DNA of 57,368 nt, taken from assembly GCF_002091475.1 (NCBI RefSeq), contig NZ_BCTR01000040.1, positions 1 through 57,368 of the forward strand, given 5' to 3'. Origin of the DNA: Sphingomonas azotifigens NBRC 15497 (GTDB lineage: Bacteria > Pseudomonadota > Alphaproteobacteria > Sphingomonadales > Sphingomonadaceae). The notes beneath the pieces are model-generated. The model was not told the origin of the DNA and ran no database searches. It saw only the letters and a list, made by a program, of their open reading frames with translations. Every line of letters starts with the position of its first letter. The first letter of the stretch is position 1. Positions 46,472 to 54,580 of this stretch are shown here, piece by piece. The translations under genes and the position numbers were made by a program.

Positions 46472-47422
46472 TCATCTGGGTGACGCTTTGACGTCGGCGT
46501 CCGTCGGCACCAGCCGCAGCGTTGCCCCAGCTCGCACCGTGCGGAAGCCATAGGCCACGCCCATCGCATCGAGCAGGTCCTGCGACGAGTCCAGCCGGAA
46601 GCGCCCCGATATCGGGAGTGCGGCGAGGCTCGCGGGCGGCGGCGCGACGAGTGGCCCGCCGCGGCGGTTGAGCGTATCGACGAGGTCGCCGAGCGGCATG
46701 GCGTCGACGTCGATCCAGCCGTTGCGCCAGTCCTTCTGCGCGGCATCGAAGCGCGTCGGCGCCTGGGCGCGGCCATCGGCGAACCGGCTCCGCCAGCCGG
46801 CCGGTACCACCACGTCCCCATTGCCGCCGCGGTCGCCGCCGAACCGCACTGTGCCGCGATATACCGCCAGCCGCACCCCGCCCCGGGCGATGTCGAGATC
46901 GAACGCGGTGCCGAGAACCTGGGTCACCGATCCCTGCGCCCGCACGGCAAAGGGGCGGGCGGGCAGGTGGGCGATGTCGAAATAGGCTTCGCCGCGCTGC
47001 ATCGTCACGCTGCGCCGATCCCTGGCGAGCAGCACGTCGAGACTGGTGGCGCCGTTCAGATGCACGGACGAGCCATCGGCAAGGCGGATGTCGAGCATCT
47101 CGCCGCGCGCCGTCTCGTAATGCACGGGCTGCGGGGCGGGCATGCCGAACCAGCCCGCCTGCCACCCGCCGATGCCGAGCATCGCGACGAGCGCAAGGGC
47201 GCTGCCGGTGCCGATCGCCTGCCGCCGGCGCGTGCGCATCGCGCGGACATCGCCGTCCGAAAGGCGCGGCAATTGCGCCATGGCGTCGAACAGCGCCCGG
47301 TCGTCCAGCATCGCCTGCACGTCGGCCGCCGCCTGTGGGGGCGGTTCACGCAGCACGGCGTCATCCTCGCGCATCGCCCAGCGGGCAGCGTCGTTCAGCG
47401 CGGCGCGGCGATCTCGCTTCAT
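46472..47422 (-). CDS. FecR-type anti-sigma factor
   Basis: The 316-residue inner-membrane protein has a cytoplasmic N-terminal part (RAALNDAARWAMREDD), one membrane helix (GTGSALALVAMLGIGGW) and a periplasmic FecR domain (YETARGEMLDIRLADGSSVH, LNGATSLDVLL, GEAYFDIAH, VLGTAFDLDI). A C-terminal STN-like segment (LPISGRFRLDSSQDLLDAMG) follows. It receives the signal from the STN domain of the receptor and controls the sigma factor. Its start overlaps the FecI stop (ATGA), so the two proteins are made together. Confidence 0.93.
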   Translation of the reverse strand: MKRDRRAALNDAARWAMREDDAVLREPPPQAAADVQAMLDDRALFDAMAQLPRLSDGDVRAMRTRRRQAIGTGSALALVAMLGIGGWQAGWFGMPAPQPVHYETARGEMLDIRLADGSSVHLNGATSLDVLLARDRRSVTMQRGEAYFDIAHLPARPFAVRAQGSVTQVLGTAFDLDIARGGVRLAVYRGTVRFGGDRGGNGDVVVPAGWRSRFADGRAQAPTRFDAAQKDWRNGWIDVDAMPLGDLVDTLNRRGGPLVAPPPASLAALPISGRFRLDSSQDLLDAMGVAYGFRTVRAGATLRLVPTDADVKASPR

Positions 47423-47955
47423 CGCGCCGCTCCGCCCGGCAGGCCGCGCCGTTCGAGCGCCGCACGCAGATCGGCGACCGCGCGGACGCAGTGCTTCTCG
47501 ACCGCCGCGACGCTCATCTCGAGATCCGCCGCGATGATCGCGACGGCGACTCCGTCGAGCCGACGGCGGAGGAACACTTCGCGCCGCAGCGGCGGCATGA
47601 CGCGCAGCGCGCGGGCGAGAATGTCGACGCGCTGGCGATAGTCGAGCACCTCCTCGGCACGCGGCTGGGCGCAGGGGATGTCGTCGGCGAGTTCGGCGGC
47701 GCGGGGCAGGGCGCGGCGTCGTCGAAAATGATCGAACACCAGGTTGCGGGCGACCGCGAAGCAGAAGGCGCCGACATCGGCGACGCTGCGCGACCGGCGA
47801 TAATCGTACAGCCGGATATAGGTTTCCTGTACGATATCCTCGCCCTCATGGTCGTCGCGCAGCCGCATCTGGACGAAGCGCTGCAGGGCGGCGCGCAGGG
47901 CTACCTCTTCGGATATGACGCGACGCTCGGCCGCAACCGTGCCCATTTCTGTCAT
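47419..47955 (-). CDS. FecI-type ECF sigma factor
   Basis: The 178-residue sigma-70 family factor has region 2 (RDDHEGEDIVQETYIRLYDY, then AFCFAVARNLVFDHFRRRR) and region 4 (VMPPLRREVFLRRRLDGVAV, then LEMSVAAVEKHCVRAV). It is held by FecR and released when the receptor binds its ligand, then turns on the receptor gene. Order sigma factor, anti-sigma factor, receptor on one strand is the classical cell-surface signalling layout. Confidence 0.93.
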   Translation of the reverse strand: MTEMGTVAAERRVISEEVALRAALQRFVQMRLRDDHEGEDIVQETYIRLYDYRRSRSVADVGAFCFAVARNLVFDHFRRRRALPRAAELADDIPCAQPRAEEVLDYRQRVDILARALRVMPPLRREVFLRRRLDGVAVAIIAADLEMSVAAVEKHCVRAVADLRAALERRGLPGGAAR

Positions 47956-48241
47956 CGGTCTGTGCCCCTACCCGAAGCTCTTGTCGCCCGTCGTGCCGAG
48001 GATCGGCGTGCCCGGGCGGCCTCTTTCACCCTGAGATTTCCCGTTTTTTCGCAGGCTAACGGCTCTCGATGAAGCTGGCGTGACAGTCGGTGCGCGGTAT
48101 GATGCGGCGACACCGTTGTTCGGGAACCCAGCGTTTCCCGCTGCCGCCTTGCGCCGCGCCGGGGCGCAGGCGCACACCGGCCTTGTTGCGGTGACGACTC
48201 GAATGGCCGGTCGGGCATGCGCGTTGCAAAGCGAGGTGGGC

Positions 48242-49513
48242 GTGAAGGCTCTTCAACAACGGTATAACGGAGTGGCGATCCTGCTCCACTGGGCATTGGC
48301 GCTGCTGCTGTTGTTTCAGCTCGGCCTTGGCTGGGCGCTGGAGGACCTGCCGCACGCCACGCTGTTCATCGCGTTCCAGTTCCACAAGTCGATCGGCATC
48401 CTGATTCTGGTGCTGTCGCTTGCGCGGCTGTTGGTACGGCTGGTCGTGCCGCGTCCCGCGCCAGTCGAGGGCGCGCCGGCGGTGAAGCTGCTCGTCAGCG
48501 CGGTGCATCTTGGCCTCTATGCGGTGATGATCCTCGGGCCGATCACCGGCTGGATCATCGTGTCGACCGCGCGGGTGAAGCTGCCGACGCTGCTGTTCGG
48601 CACGATTCCGCTGCCCCACCTGCCGCTGGGCGCGGCGTGGAACGAGCCTGCCGAGACGATCCATGGCCTGATCGGCTGGCTCCTCGCCGGGTTGGTCGTA
48701 TTGCACGTGGCGGGCGCGCTGCGGCACCATCTGCTGCGCGACGACGTGATCGGGCGGATGATGCCGGCGGCCTTGTCGCGGCGTCCGGCGCTGTCGGTGG
48801 CGGTGGTGGTCGCGCTGGCGGCGTGCGTCGCGGCGTTCCTCACCGGCTCGTGGCGCTATCAGGGCCATGCCGAGCTGCCCAAGCCTTCGCAACCGCTGCC
48901 GACGCCCGGCTCGACTCCGGACGTGCCCGCCGCCCCGACGCCGACGCCGGAGGCCTCGGCCAGCCCCGAGCCGACCCCGTCGCCTTCGGCCTCGCCGACC
49001 GAGGCCGCCGCCGCGGTGCCGGTCCGCAGCTGGAAGGTCGCTGCGGGCGGCACGCTCGGCTTCCGCACCGTCTATAGCGGCGAGACGATCAACGGCCGCT
49101 TCACCCGATGGACCGCCGACATCCAGTTCAGCCCGGACGACCTCGCCCATTCGAAGATCGCGGTCGACGTCGATCTCGCCTCGGTGAGCAGCGGCGACTC
49201 GGAGCGCGACGATACACTGAAGGGCGACGATTTCTTCGGCATCGCCGCGCACCCCAAGGCCCGCTTCACCGCCACCCGGATCCGCAAGCAGGGCGCAGGC
49301 TATGTCGCCGACGGCACGCTGGCGCTGGCCGGCGCAACCAAGCCGATGCCGGTCGCCTTCACGCTCAAGATCGACGGCGACCATGCCCAGGCGAGCGGCA
49401 CCGCCTCCGTGAAGCGCCTCGCCTTCGGCGTCGGCAAGGGCCAGTGGAGCGACGCGAGCACGATCCCCGACGCCGTCGCCGTGACGTTCCGCTTCGCCGC
49501 CGACGCGAAATAG
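48242..49513 (+). CDS. Cytochrome b561-YceI fusion protein
   Basis: The 423-residue protein joins two families. Residues 1-210 are a four-helix cytochrome b561 with heme-ligand histidines in AILLHWALALL, FQFHKSIGIL, SAVHLGLYAV and LVVLHVAGALRHH. A fifth hydrophobic segment (LSVAVVVALAACVAAFL) and a Pro/Thr/Ser-rich linker (about 218-258) lead to a periplasmic YceI lipocalin-like domain from about residue 262 (LGFRTVYSGETINGRF). YceI proteins bind isoprenoid lipids such as ubiquinone, so electron exchange with a bound quinone is plausible. Stand-alone pairs of these genes are common. The GTG at 48242 has GAGG upstream. Confidence 0.9.
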   Translation: MKALQQRYNGVAILLHWALALLLLFQLGLGWALEDLPHATLFIAFQFHKSIGILILVLSLARLLVRLVVPRPAPVEGAPAVKLLVSAVHLGLYAVMILGPITGWIIVSTARVKLPTLLFGTIPLPHLPLGAAWNEPAETIHGLIGWLLAGLVVLHVAGALRHHLLRDDVIGRMMPAALSRRPALSVAVVVALAACVAAFLTGSWRYQGHAELPKPSQPLPTPGSTPDVPAAPTPTPEASASPEPTPSPSASPTEAAAAVPVRSWKVAAGGTLGFRTVYSGETINGRFTRWTADIQFSPDDLAHSKIAVDVDLASVSSGDSERDDTLKGDDFFGIAAHPKARFTATRIRKQGAGYVADGTLALAGATKPMPVAFTLKIDGDHAQASGTASVKRLAFGVGKGQWSDASTIPDAVAVTFRFAADAK

Positions 49514-49534
49514 CCGGGCGCAATTCGCCTCTTG

Positions 49535-49584
49535 CCTGTCCTGCGATAAAAGCTATGCTACATAACAATAGCACGCAGGACAGG
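49535..49584. promoter_or_regulatory. Long inverted repeat in the leader of the ferulate operon
   Basis: CCTGTCCTGCG (49535-49545) and CGCAGGACAGG (49574-49584) are perfect 11-bp inverted repeats; between them GCTAT and ATAGC form a second, inner inverted repeat. The right arm runs into the ribosome-binding site GGAGAGG (49583-49589) of the aldehyde dehydrogenase gene. It could be a repressor operator (a MarR protein, FerC, controls ferBA in Sphingobium) or an RNA hairpin that hides the ribosome-binding site. Confidence 0.6.
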
Positions 49585-49591
49585 AGAGGTC

Positions 49592-51043
49592 ATGTCTGCA
49601 AGCCGAGTTGCGCTGAGCGTGGGCGGTGCCCCGCGCGAGGCCGCGCGTACCTTTGAGCGACGCAACCCCGTCACCGGTGCGGTAGCTACGATCGCTGCCG
49701 CCGCCAGCACGGACGATGCGCTTGCCGCCGTCGCTGCCGCGCAGGCGGCGTTTCCTGCCTGGTCCACGCAGGGCCCCAATGCCCGTCGCGCGCTGCTCAC
49801 CAAGGCCGCTGCCGCGATGGAGGCCCGCGCCGACGCATTCGTCGCGGCGATGATGGCCGAGATCGGCGCCACCGAGGGCTGGGCGCGGTTCAACCTGATG
49901 CTCGCCGCCTCGATGGTCCGCGAAGCGGCCGGGCTCACCACCCAGATCAGCGGCGAAGTGATCCCTTCCGACAAGCCCGGCTGCATCGCCATGGCGGTGC
50001 GCGAGCCGGCGGGCGTGGTGCTCTCGATGGCGCCGTGGAACGCGCCGATCATCCTGGCGACGCGCGCGATCGCGGTGCCGCTCGCCTGCGGCAACACCGC
50101 GGTGCTCAAGGCCAGCGAGCAATGCCCGCGCACCCATGCGCTGATCATCGACGCGTTCGTCGAGGCCGGGTTCGGCGGCGGCATCGTCAATCTCGTCACC
50201 AATGCGCCCGAGGATGCCGGCGAGGTGGTCGGCGCGATGATCGATGCGCCCGCGGTGCGCCGGGTGAACTTCACCGGCTCGACCGGCGTGGGGCGGATCA
50301 TTGCGGTGCGGTGCGCGCAGAACCTCAAGCCGGTGGTGCTCGAACTCGGCGGCAAGGCGCCGCTGATCGTGCTCGACGATGCCGATCTCGACGAGGCGGT
50401 GAAGGCCGCCGCGTTCGGTGCGTTCATGAACCAGGGCCAGATCTGCATGTCGACCGAGCGGATCATCGTCGTCGACGCGATCGCCGATGCATTCGTCGAG
50501 AAGTTCCAGGCCAAGGTCGCTACGCTGGCGGTCGGCGATCCGCGCGAGGGCAAGACACCACTCGGCGCGGTGGTCGACACCAAGACGGTCGCGCATGTGC
50601 AGAGCCTGATCGACGATGCCGTGGGGCAGGGCGCCGTTTTGGTGAATGGCGGCGAGGCACACGGCGTGCTGATGCCGGCGCATGTCGTCGACAAGGTCAC
50701 GCCCGCGATGAAGCTGTTCCGCGACGAGAGCTTCGGCCCCGTCGTGGGCGTGATCCGGGCCCGCGACGAGGCGCATGCGATCGAACTCGCCAACGATACC
50801 GAATATGGCCTGTCCGCCTCGGTGTTCACCCGCGATGCGGCGCGCGGGCTGCGCGTGGCGCGGCAGATCCAGTCGGGCATCTGCCATGTCAACGGCCCCA
50901 CCGTGCACGACGAGGCGCAGATGCCGTTCGGCGGCGTCAAGGCATCGGGCTATGGCAAGTTCGGCGGCAAGGCGGGGATCGAGAGCTTCACCGAACTGCG
51001 CTGGATCACGCTGGAGACCCAGCCCGGCCACTTCCCGATCTGA
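49592..51043 (+). CDS. NAD-dependent aromatic aldehyde dehydrogenase (vanillin dehydrogenase-like)
   Basis: The 483-residue protein belongs to the aldehyde dehydrogenase superfamily: MAPWNAPIILATRAIAVPL, NFTGSTGVGR, the general-base Glu in VLELGGKAP and the catalytic Cys285 in NQGQICMSTERI. The pattern VREPAGVVLSMAPWNAPI is typical of salicylaldehyde and vanillin dehydrogenases. Feruloyl-CoA lyase releases vanillin (or 4-hydroxybenzaldehyde), so oxidation to vanillate (or 4-hydroxybenzoate) is the expected job. It is the first gene of the hydroxycinnamate set and has a strong ribosome-binding site. Confidence 0.88.
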   Translation: MSASRVALSVGGAPREAARTFERRNPVTGAVATIAAAASTDDALAAVAAAQAAFPAWSTQGPNARRALLTKAAAAMEARADAFVAAMMAEIGATEGWARFNLMLAASMVREAAGLTTQISGEVIPSDKPGCIAMAVREPAGVVLSMAPWNAPIILATRAIAVPLACGNTAVLKASEQCPRTHALIIDAFVEAGFGGGIVNLVTNAPEDAGEVVGAMIDAPAVRRVNFTGSTGVGRIIAVRCAQNLKPVVLELGGKAPLIVLDDADLDEAVKAAAFGAFMNQGQICMSTERIIVVDAIADAFVEKFQAKVATLAVGDPREGKTPLGAVVDTKTVAHVQSLIDDAVGQGAVLVNGGEAHGVLMPAHVVDKVTPAMKLFRDESFGPVVGVIRARDEAHAIELANDTEYGLSASVFTRDAARGLRVARQIQSGICHVNGPTVHDEAQMPFGGVKASGYGKFGGKAGIESFTELRWITLETQPGHFPI

Positions 51044-51052
51044 GCGGACAGC

Positions 51053-51526
51053 ATGACCGGCCCCTCCGCACCGCCCCCGGGCCTCGCCTACGCCTTCTCG
51101 GCGCGGGTCGAGATCGCCCCGCCGGTGGACCGGGGGGAGGTGGATGGCGGCCGGGCGCGCTTCATCGCGATCACCGGGGGCACGGTTTCCGGCCCCCGGC
51201 TGACCGCGATGGTGCTGCCGGGCGGCGGCGACTGGCAGACGATCATGCCGGGCGGCGTCACCCGCGTGCTCGCCCGCTATTTCCTCCAGGCGGAGGACGG
51301 CACGGTGATCGGGATCGAGAATCCCGGTCTGCGGGTTGCCAGCGAGGCGGTCACCGACCGGCTGGCGCGCGACGAGCCGGTCGCGCCCGACGCCTATTAT
51401 TTCCGCACCACGCCGCGCTTCGAAGTGGCCGACGGGCCGCACGCCTGGCTGGCGCGCACCGTGTTCGTCGCCCGCGGCATCCGGCGACCCACCCATGTGA
51501 TCATTGACTTCTACTGCGTCGAATGA
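51053..51526 (+). CDS. DUF3237 protein
   Basis: The 157-residue protein matches DUF3237 in layout: LAYAFSARVEIAPP at the start, RFIAITGGTVSGPRL, GGDWQTIMPGG, and VFVARGIRRPTHVIIDFYCVE at the end. The family is a small beta-barrel of unknown role, often found within aromatic degradation operons. The start lies nine bases after the dehydrogenase stop; its stop overlaps the region just before the hydratase/lyase gene. It may bind a pathway intermediate, but nothing in the sequence proves this. Confidence 0.85.
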   Translation: MTGPSAPPPGLAYAFSARVEIAPPVDRGEVDGGRARFIAITGGTVSGPRLTAMVLPGGGDWQTIMPGGVTRVLARYFLQAEDGTVIGIENPGLRVASEAVTDRLARDEPVAPDAYYFRTTPRFEVADGPHAWLARTVFVARGIRRPTHVIIDFYCVE

Positions 51527-51552
51527 CGCTCGATTTCCGAGAAAGGCACAGC

Positions 51553-52389
51553 ATGACCGACCCGATCCAAGCCGCCACCGTCGCCTATGACGTGATCGAC
51601 GGCATCGCCTGGGTGCGCTTCAACCGCCCCGACAAGCGCAATTGCATGTCGCCGCGCCTCAATCGCCGCATGGTCGAAGTGCTCGACGAGCTCGAATATC
51701 GCGACGATGTCGGCGTCTTGGTGCTGAGCGGCGAGGGCACCGCCTGGTCGGCCGGCATGGACCTGCAGGAATATTTCCGCGAGAACGAGGCCAAGGGCCT
51801 GGGCGCCACCCGCAAGGCGCAGCGCGAGGCCTATACCTGGTGGCGCCGCCTGCGCTGGTATCACAAGCCGACCATCGCGATGGTCAATGGCTGGTGCTTC
51901 GGCGGCGGCTATGGCCCGCTGTTCGCCTGCGACCTCGCCTTCGCGGCGGAAGAGGCGCAGTTCGGCCTGTCCGAGATCAACTGGGGCATCCTGCCCGGCG
52001 GTGGCGCCTCGAAGGTGATCGCCGAGCTGACCGGCTTCCGCAACGCGATGTACCACGCGATGATGGGCGAGAATGTCAGCGGCAAGAAGGCCGCCGAATG
52101 GGGCCTGGTCAACGAGGCGGTGCCGCTCGACGGCCTCAAGGCCCGCGTCGAGGAAGTGGCCAAGGTGCTGCTCGGCAAGAACCCGGTCGCGCTCAAGGCG
52201 ACCAAGGACGCGATCCGCCGCGTGCGCGAGATGACCTATGACAATGCCGAGGATTATCTGATCCGCGCGCAGGAAGCGGCCAACAGCTACGATAACGAGG
52301 GCCGCAAGGAAGGCATCAAGCAGTTCATCGACGACAAGACGTACAAGCCGGGCCTCGGCGCGTACGACAAGTCCAAGCACAACGCCTGA
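51553..52389 (+). CDS. ferB: Feruloyl-CoA (hydroxycinnamoyl-CoA) hydratase/lyase
   Basis: This 278-residue crotonase-fold enzyme hydrates feruloyl-CoA and splits it to vanillin and acetyl-CoA. FNRPDKRNCMSPRLN, GTAWSAGMDLQEYF (oxyanion hole), NGWCFGGGYGPLFACD, the active Glu in GLSEINWGILPGG, and the lyase-specific NAEDYLIRA near the C terminus match the HCHL branch. It is not an ordinary enoyl-CoA hydratase, as the WGILPGG and the long EYFRENEAKGLG loop show. GAGAAAGG precedes ATG 51553; an ATG at 51523 overlapping the previous stop has no such site. FerA follows. Confidence 0.93.
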   Translation: MTDPIQAATVAYDVIDGIAWVRFNRPDKRNCMSPRLNRRMVEVLDELEYRDDVGVLVLSGEGTAWSAGMDLQEYFRENEAKGLGATRKAQREAYTWWRRLRWYHKPTIAMVNGWCFGGGYGPLFACDLAFAAEEAQFGLSEINWGILPGGGASKVIAELTGFRNAMYHAMMGENVSGKKAAEWGLVNEAVPLDGLKARVEEVAKVLLGKNPVALKATKDAIRRVREMTYDNAEDYLIRAQEAANSYDNEGRKEGIKQFIDDKTYKPGLGAYDKSKHNA

Positions 52390-52406
52390 GACGGGGGAGA
52401 GCCGCG

Positions 52407-54539
52407 ATGACCGTCGATACGCTTTCCCCGCCACCCACCACCAACGGCCTTCGGCTCGATCGGCTCTTGCGGCCGCGATCGGTCGTGATCGTCGGCGCCT
52501 CGGACAAGCCCGGGGCGCTGGGGGCGTCGGTGCTCGCCAATCTGGAGCGCAACGGCTTTGCCGGTGCCATCCACCTGATCAATCCCAAGCGTGACACGAT
52601 CGCGGGCCGACCCTGCCTGCCCTCGGTCGATGCGCTGCCCGAGGGCGTGGATGCGGCGGTGCTCGCCATCCCGCGCGCCGGGGTGCTCGACGCGATCCGG
52701 GCGCTGGCCGCGCGCAAGGTAGGGGCGGCGATCGTCTTCTCCGCCGGCTTCGCGGAGGGCGGCGAACAGGGGCTGGCCGACCAGCGCGAGATCGCCCGCA
52801 TCGCCGCGGAGGCGGCAATGGTGATCGAGGGACCGAACTGCCTCGGCATGGTCAACTATGTCGACGGCATTCCGCTGACCTTCGTCGAGACGCTGGTGCC
52901 GGAGGCAGGGCCGGGCAAGGGGATCGGCATCGTCTCGCAAAGCGGCGCGATGGCGGCGGTGCTGTCGACCACCCTGCTCAGCCGGGATCTGCCGGTCACG
53001 CTGTCGGTCTCGACGGGCAACGAGGCGGCGAGCGGGGTCGAGGAGTATGTCGAGTATTGCGTGGACGATCCGAACACGCAGGTGATCGCGATGATCGTCG
53101 AGCAGTTCCGTAAGCCGCAGCGCTTCCTGGCGGCGGCGCGCAAGGCGCGGGCGGCGGGCAAGCTGATCGTGCTGCTCCACCCCGGCAAGAGCAGCGCCGC
53201 GCGCGAATCCGCCGCGACGCATACCGGGGCGATGGCCGGCGACTATGCGCTGATGCGGGTAATGGTCGAGCGTGCCGGCGTGGTGTTCGCCGAAACGCTC
53301 GAGGAACTGGGCGACATCGCCGAGATCGCTGCACGCTGCCCGAAGCTGCCGAGCGGCGGCACCGCGGTGCTCGGCGAATCGGGGGCGTTCAAGGCGCTGA
53401 CGCTCGACCTGTGCGAGGGGCTGGGCGTCGCGCTCCCGGCGCTGGACGACGCCAATGCGCCCGTGCTCCGGGCGGCGATGCCGGACTTCGTTGCGGTCAG
53501 CAATCCCCTCGACATCACCGCGCAGGGGCTGGTCGAGCCCGACATGTATTATCGGCTGCTCAACGCATTGGGCGCGGACGATCGCTTCGGCTGCGTTGTT
53601 GCCGGCATCATCCTCACCGATCCGGCGACGGTGGCGATCAAGCTGCCGCCGATCCTGCGTGCGGTGGAAGAAGAGCCGCTCGCCACGCCGCTGATCTTCG
53701 CCGGGCTCGACGAAGGCGCGCCGCTGGGGGCGGAGAATATCGCCCGGCTGCGCGCGGCGGGGGTGCCGTGCTTCGCCTCGACCGAGCGCGTGTTCCGCGC
53801 GATCGCCCGGCTGTCGGCGCATGCCGCGCGCGACTTCACGACGTGCGACGCCGATCCGCTCGCCTGCGAGGACCTGCCGCTGGGCGGCGTGGTGCCGGAA
53901 TATCGCGCCAAGGCGGTGCTTGGTCCGCTTGGGATGCCGTTTCCCAAGGGCGGCTTCGCCCGCACGGCGGACGAGGCGGTGCAGATCGCAGGGGAGATCG
54001 GCTATCCGGTGGTGCTCAAGGCGCAGTCGGCCGCGCTCAGCCACAAGAGCGATGCGGGCGGCGTGGTGCTGAACCTCGCCGACGCGGACGCAGTCCGGGC
54101 CGGCTGGCGCAAGCTACACGGCGATGTCGGGCGCCACCGGCCCGACCTCACGCTGGACGGCGTGCTGGTCGAGACGATGGGCAAGCGCGGCGTGGAACTG
54201 ATCGTCGGTGCCAAACGCGATCCCGAATGGGGCCCGGTGATCCTTGCCGGCTTTGGCGGGGTGACTGCGGAGATCCTTCAGGATGTGCGGCTGCTTCCCT
54301 GCGACCTGACCGAAGCGGCGATCGAGCGCGAACTGCACCAGCTGAAGAGCGCGGCGATCCTGCGCGGCTGGCGCGGGGCACCGGCGCTCGACGTGCCGGC
54401 AGTCGCGGCGCTGATCGCGCGGCTGGCGCAGGTGCTGCGCGCCGAGCCATCGATCCGCGAGGTGGACCTGAACCCGGTGGTGGTACACCCTCTGGGCGAA
54501 GGGGTGGTGGCGCTCGACGCGCTGATGCTCACTGCCTGA
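52407..54539 (+). CDS. ferA: Feruloyl-CoA synthetase, ADP-forming type
   Basis: The 710-residue protein is an acyl-CoA synthetase of the NDP-forming kind, as is FerA of Sphingobium SYK-6. It has the CoA-binding domain (RSVVIVGASDKPGALG), a succinyl-CoA ligase-like domain with the phospho-His region ESAATHTGAMAGDY (His272), and a C-terminal ATP-grasp domain (YPVVLKAQSAALSHKSDAGG, GVELIVGAKRDPEWGPVI). It activates ferulate or p-coumarate with ATP and CoA. Lying 17 bases after ferB, it gives the same ferBA order as in Sphingobium. Confidence 0.92.
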   Translation: MTVDTLSPPPTTNGLRLDRLLRPRSVVIVGASDKPGALGASVLANLERNGFAGAIHLINPKRDTIAGRPCLPSVDALPEGVDAAVLAIPRAGVLDAIRALAARKVGAAIVFSAGFAEGGEQGLADQREIARIAAEAAMVIEGPNCLGMVNYVDGIPLTFVETLVPEAGPGKGIGIVSQSGAMAAVLSTTLLSRDLPVTLSVSTGNEAASGVEEYVEYCVDDPNTQVIAMIVEQFRKPQRFLAAARKARAAGKLIVLLHPGKSSAARESAATHTGAMAGDYALMRVMVERAGVVFAETLEELGDIAEIAARCPKLPSGGTAVLGESGAFKALTLDLCEGLGVALPALDDANAPVLRAAMPDFVAVSNPLDITAQGLVEPDMYYRLLNALGADDRFGCVVAGIILTDPATVAIKLPPILRAVEEEPLATPLIFAGLDEGAPLGAENIARLRAAGVPCFASTERVFRAIARLSAHAARDFTTCDADPLACEDLPLGGVVPEYRAKAVLGPLGMPFPKGGFARTADEAVQIAGEIGYPVVLKAQSAALSHKSDAGGVVLNLADADAVRAGWRKLHGDVGRHRPDLTLDGVLVETMGKRGVELIVGAKRDPEWGPVILAGFGGVTAEILQDVRLLPCDLTEAAIERELHQLKSAAILRGWRGAPALDVPAVAALIARLAQVLRAEPSIREVDLNPVVVHPLGEGVVALDALMLTA

Positions 54540-54580
54540 CGAACGACAAGGGGCGGCAAACGCCCGAGGGAGAGGTTGGA

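Noticed and set aside
52287..54044. A 585-codon open frame opposite ferA
   Set aside because: It is the antisense of a conserved enzyme; composition is Arg/His-rich with no family signature.
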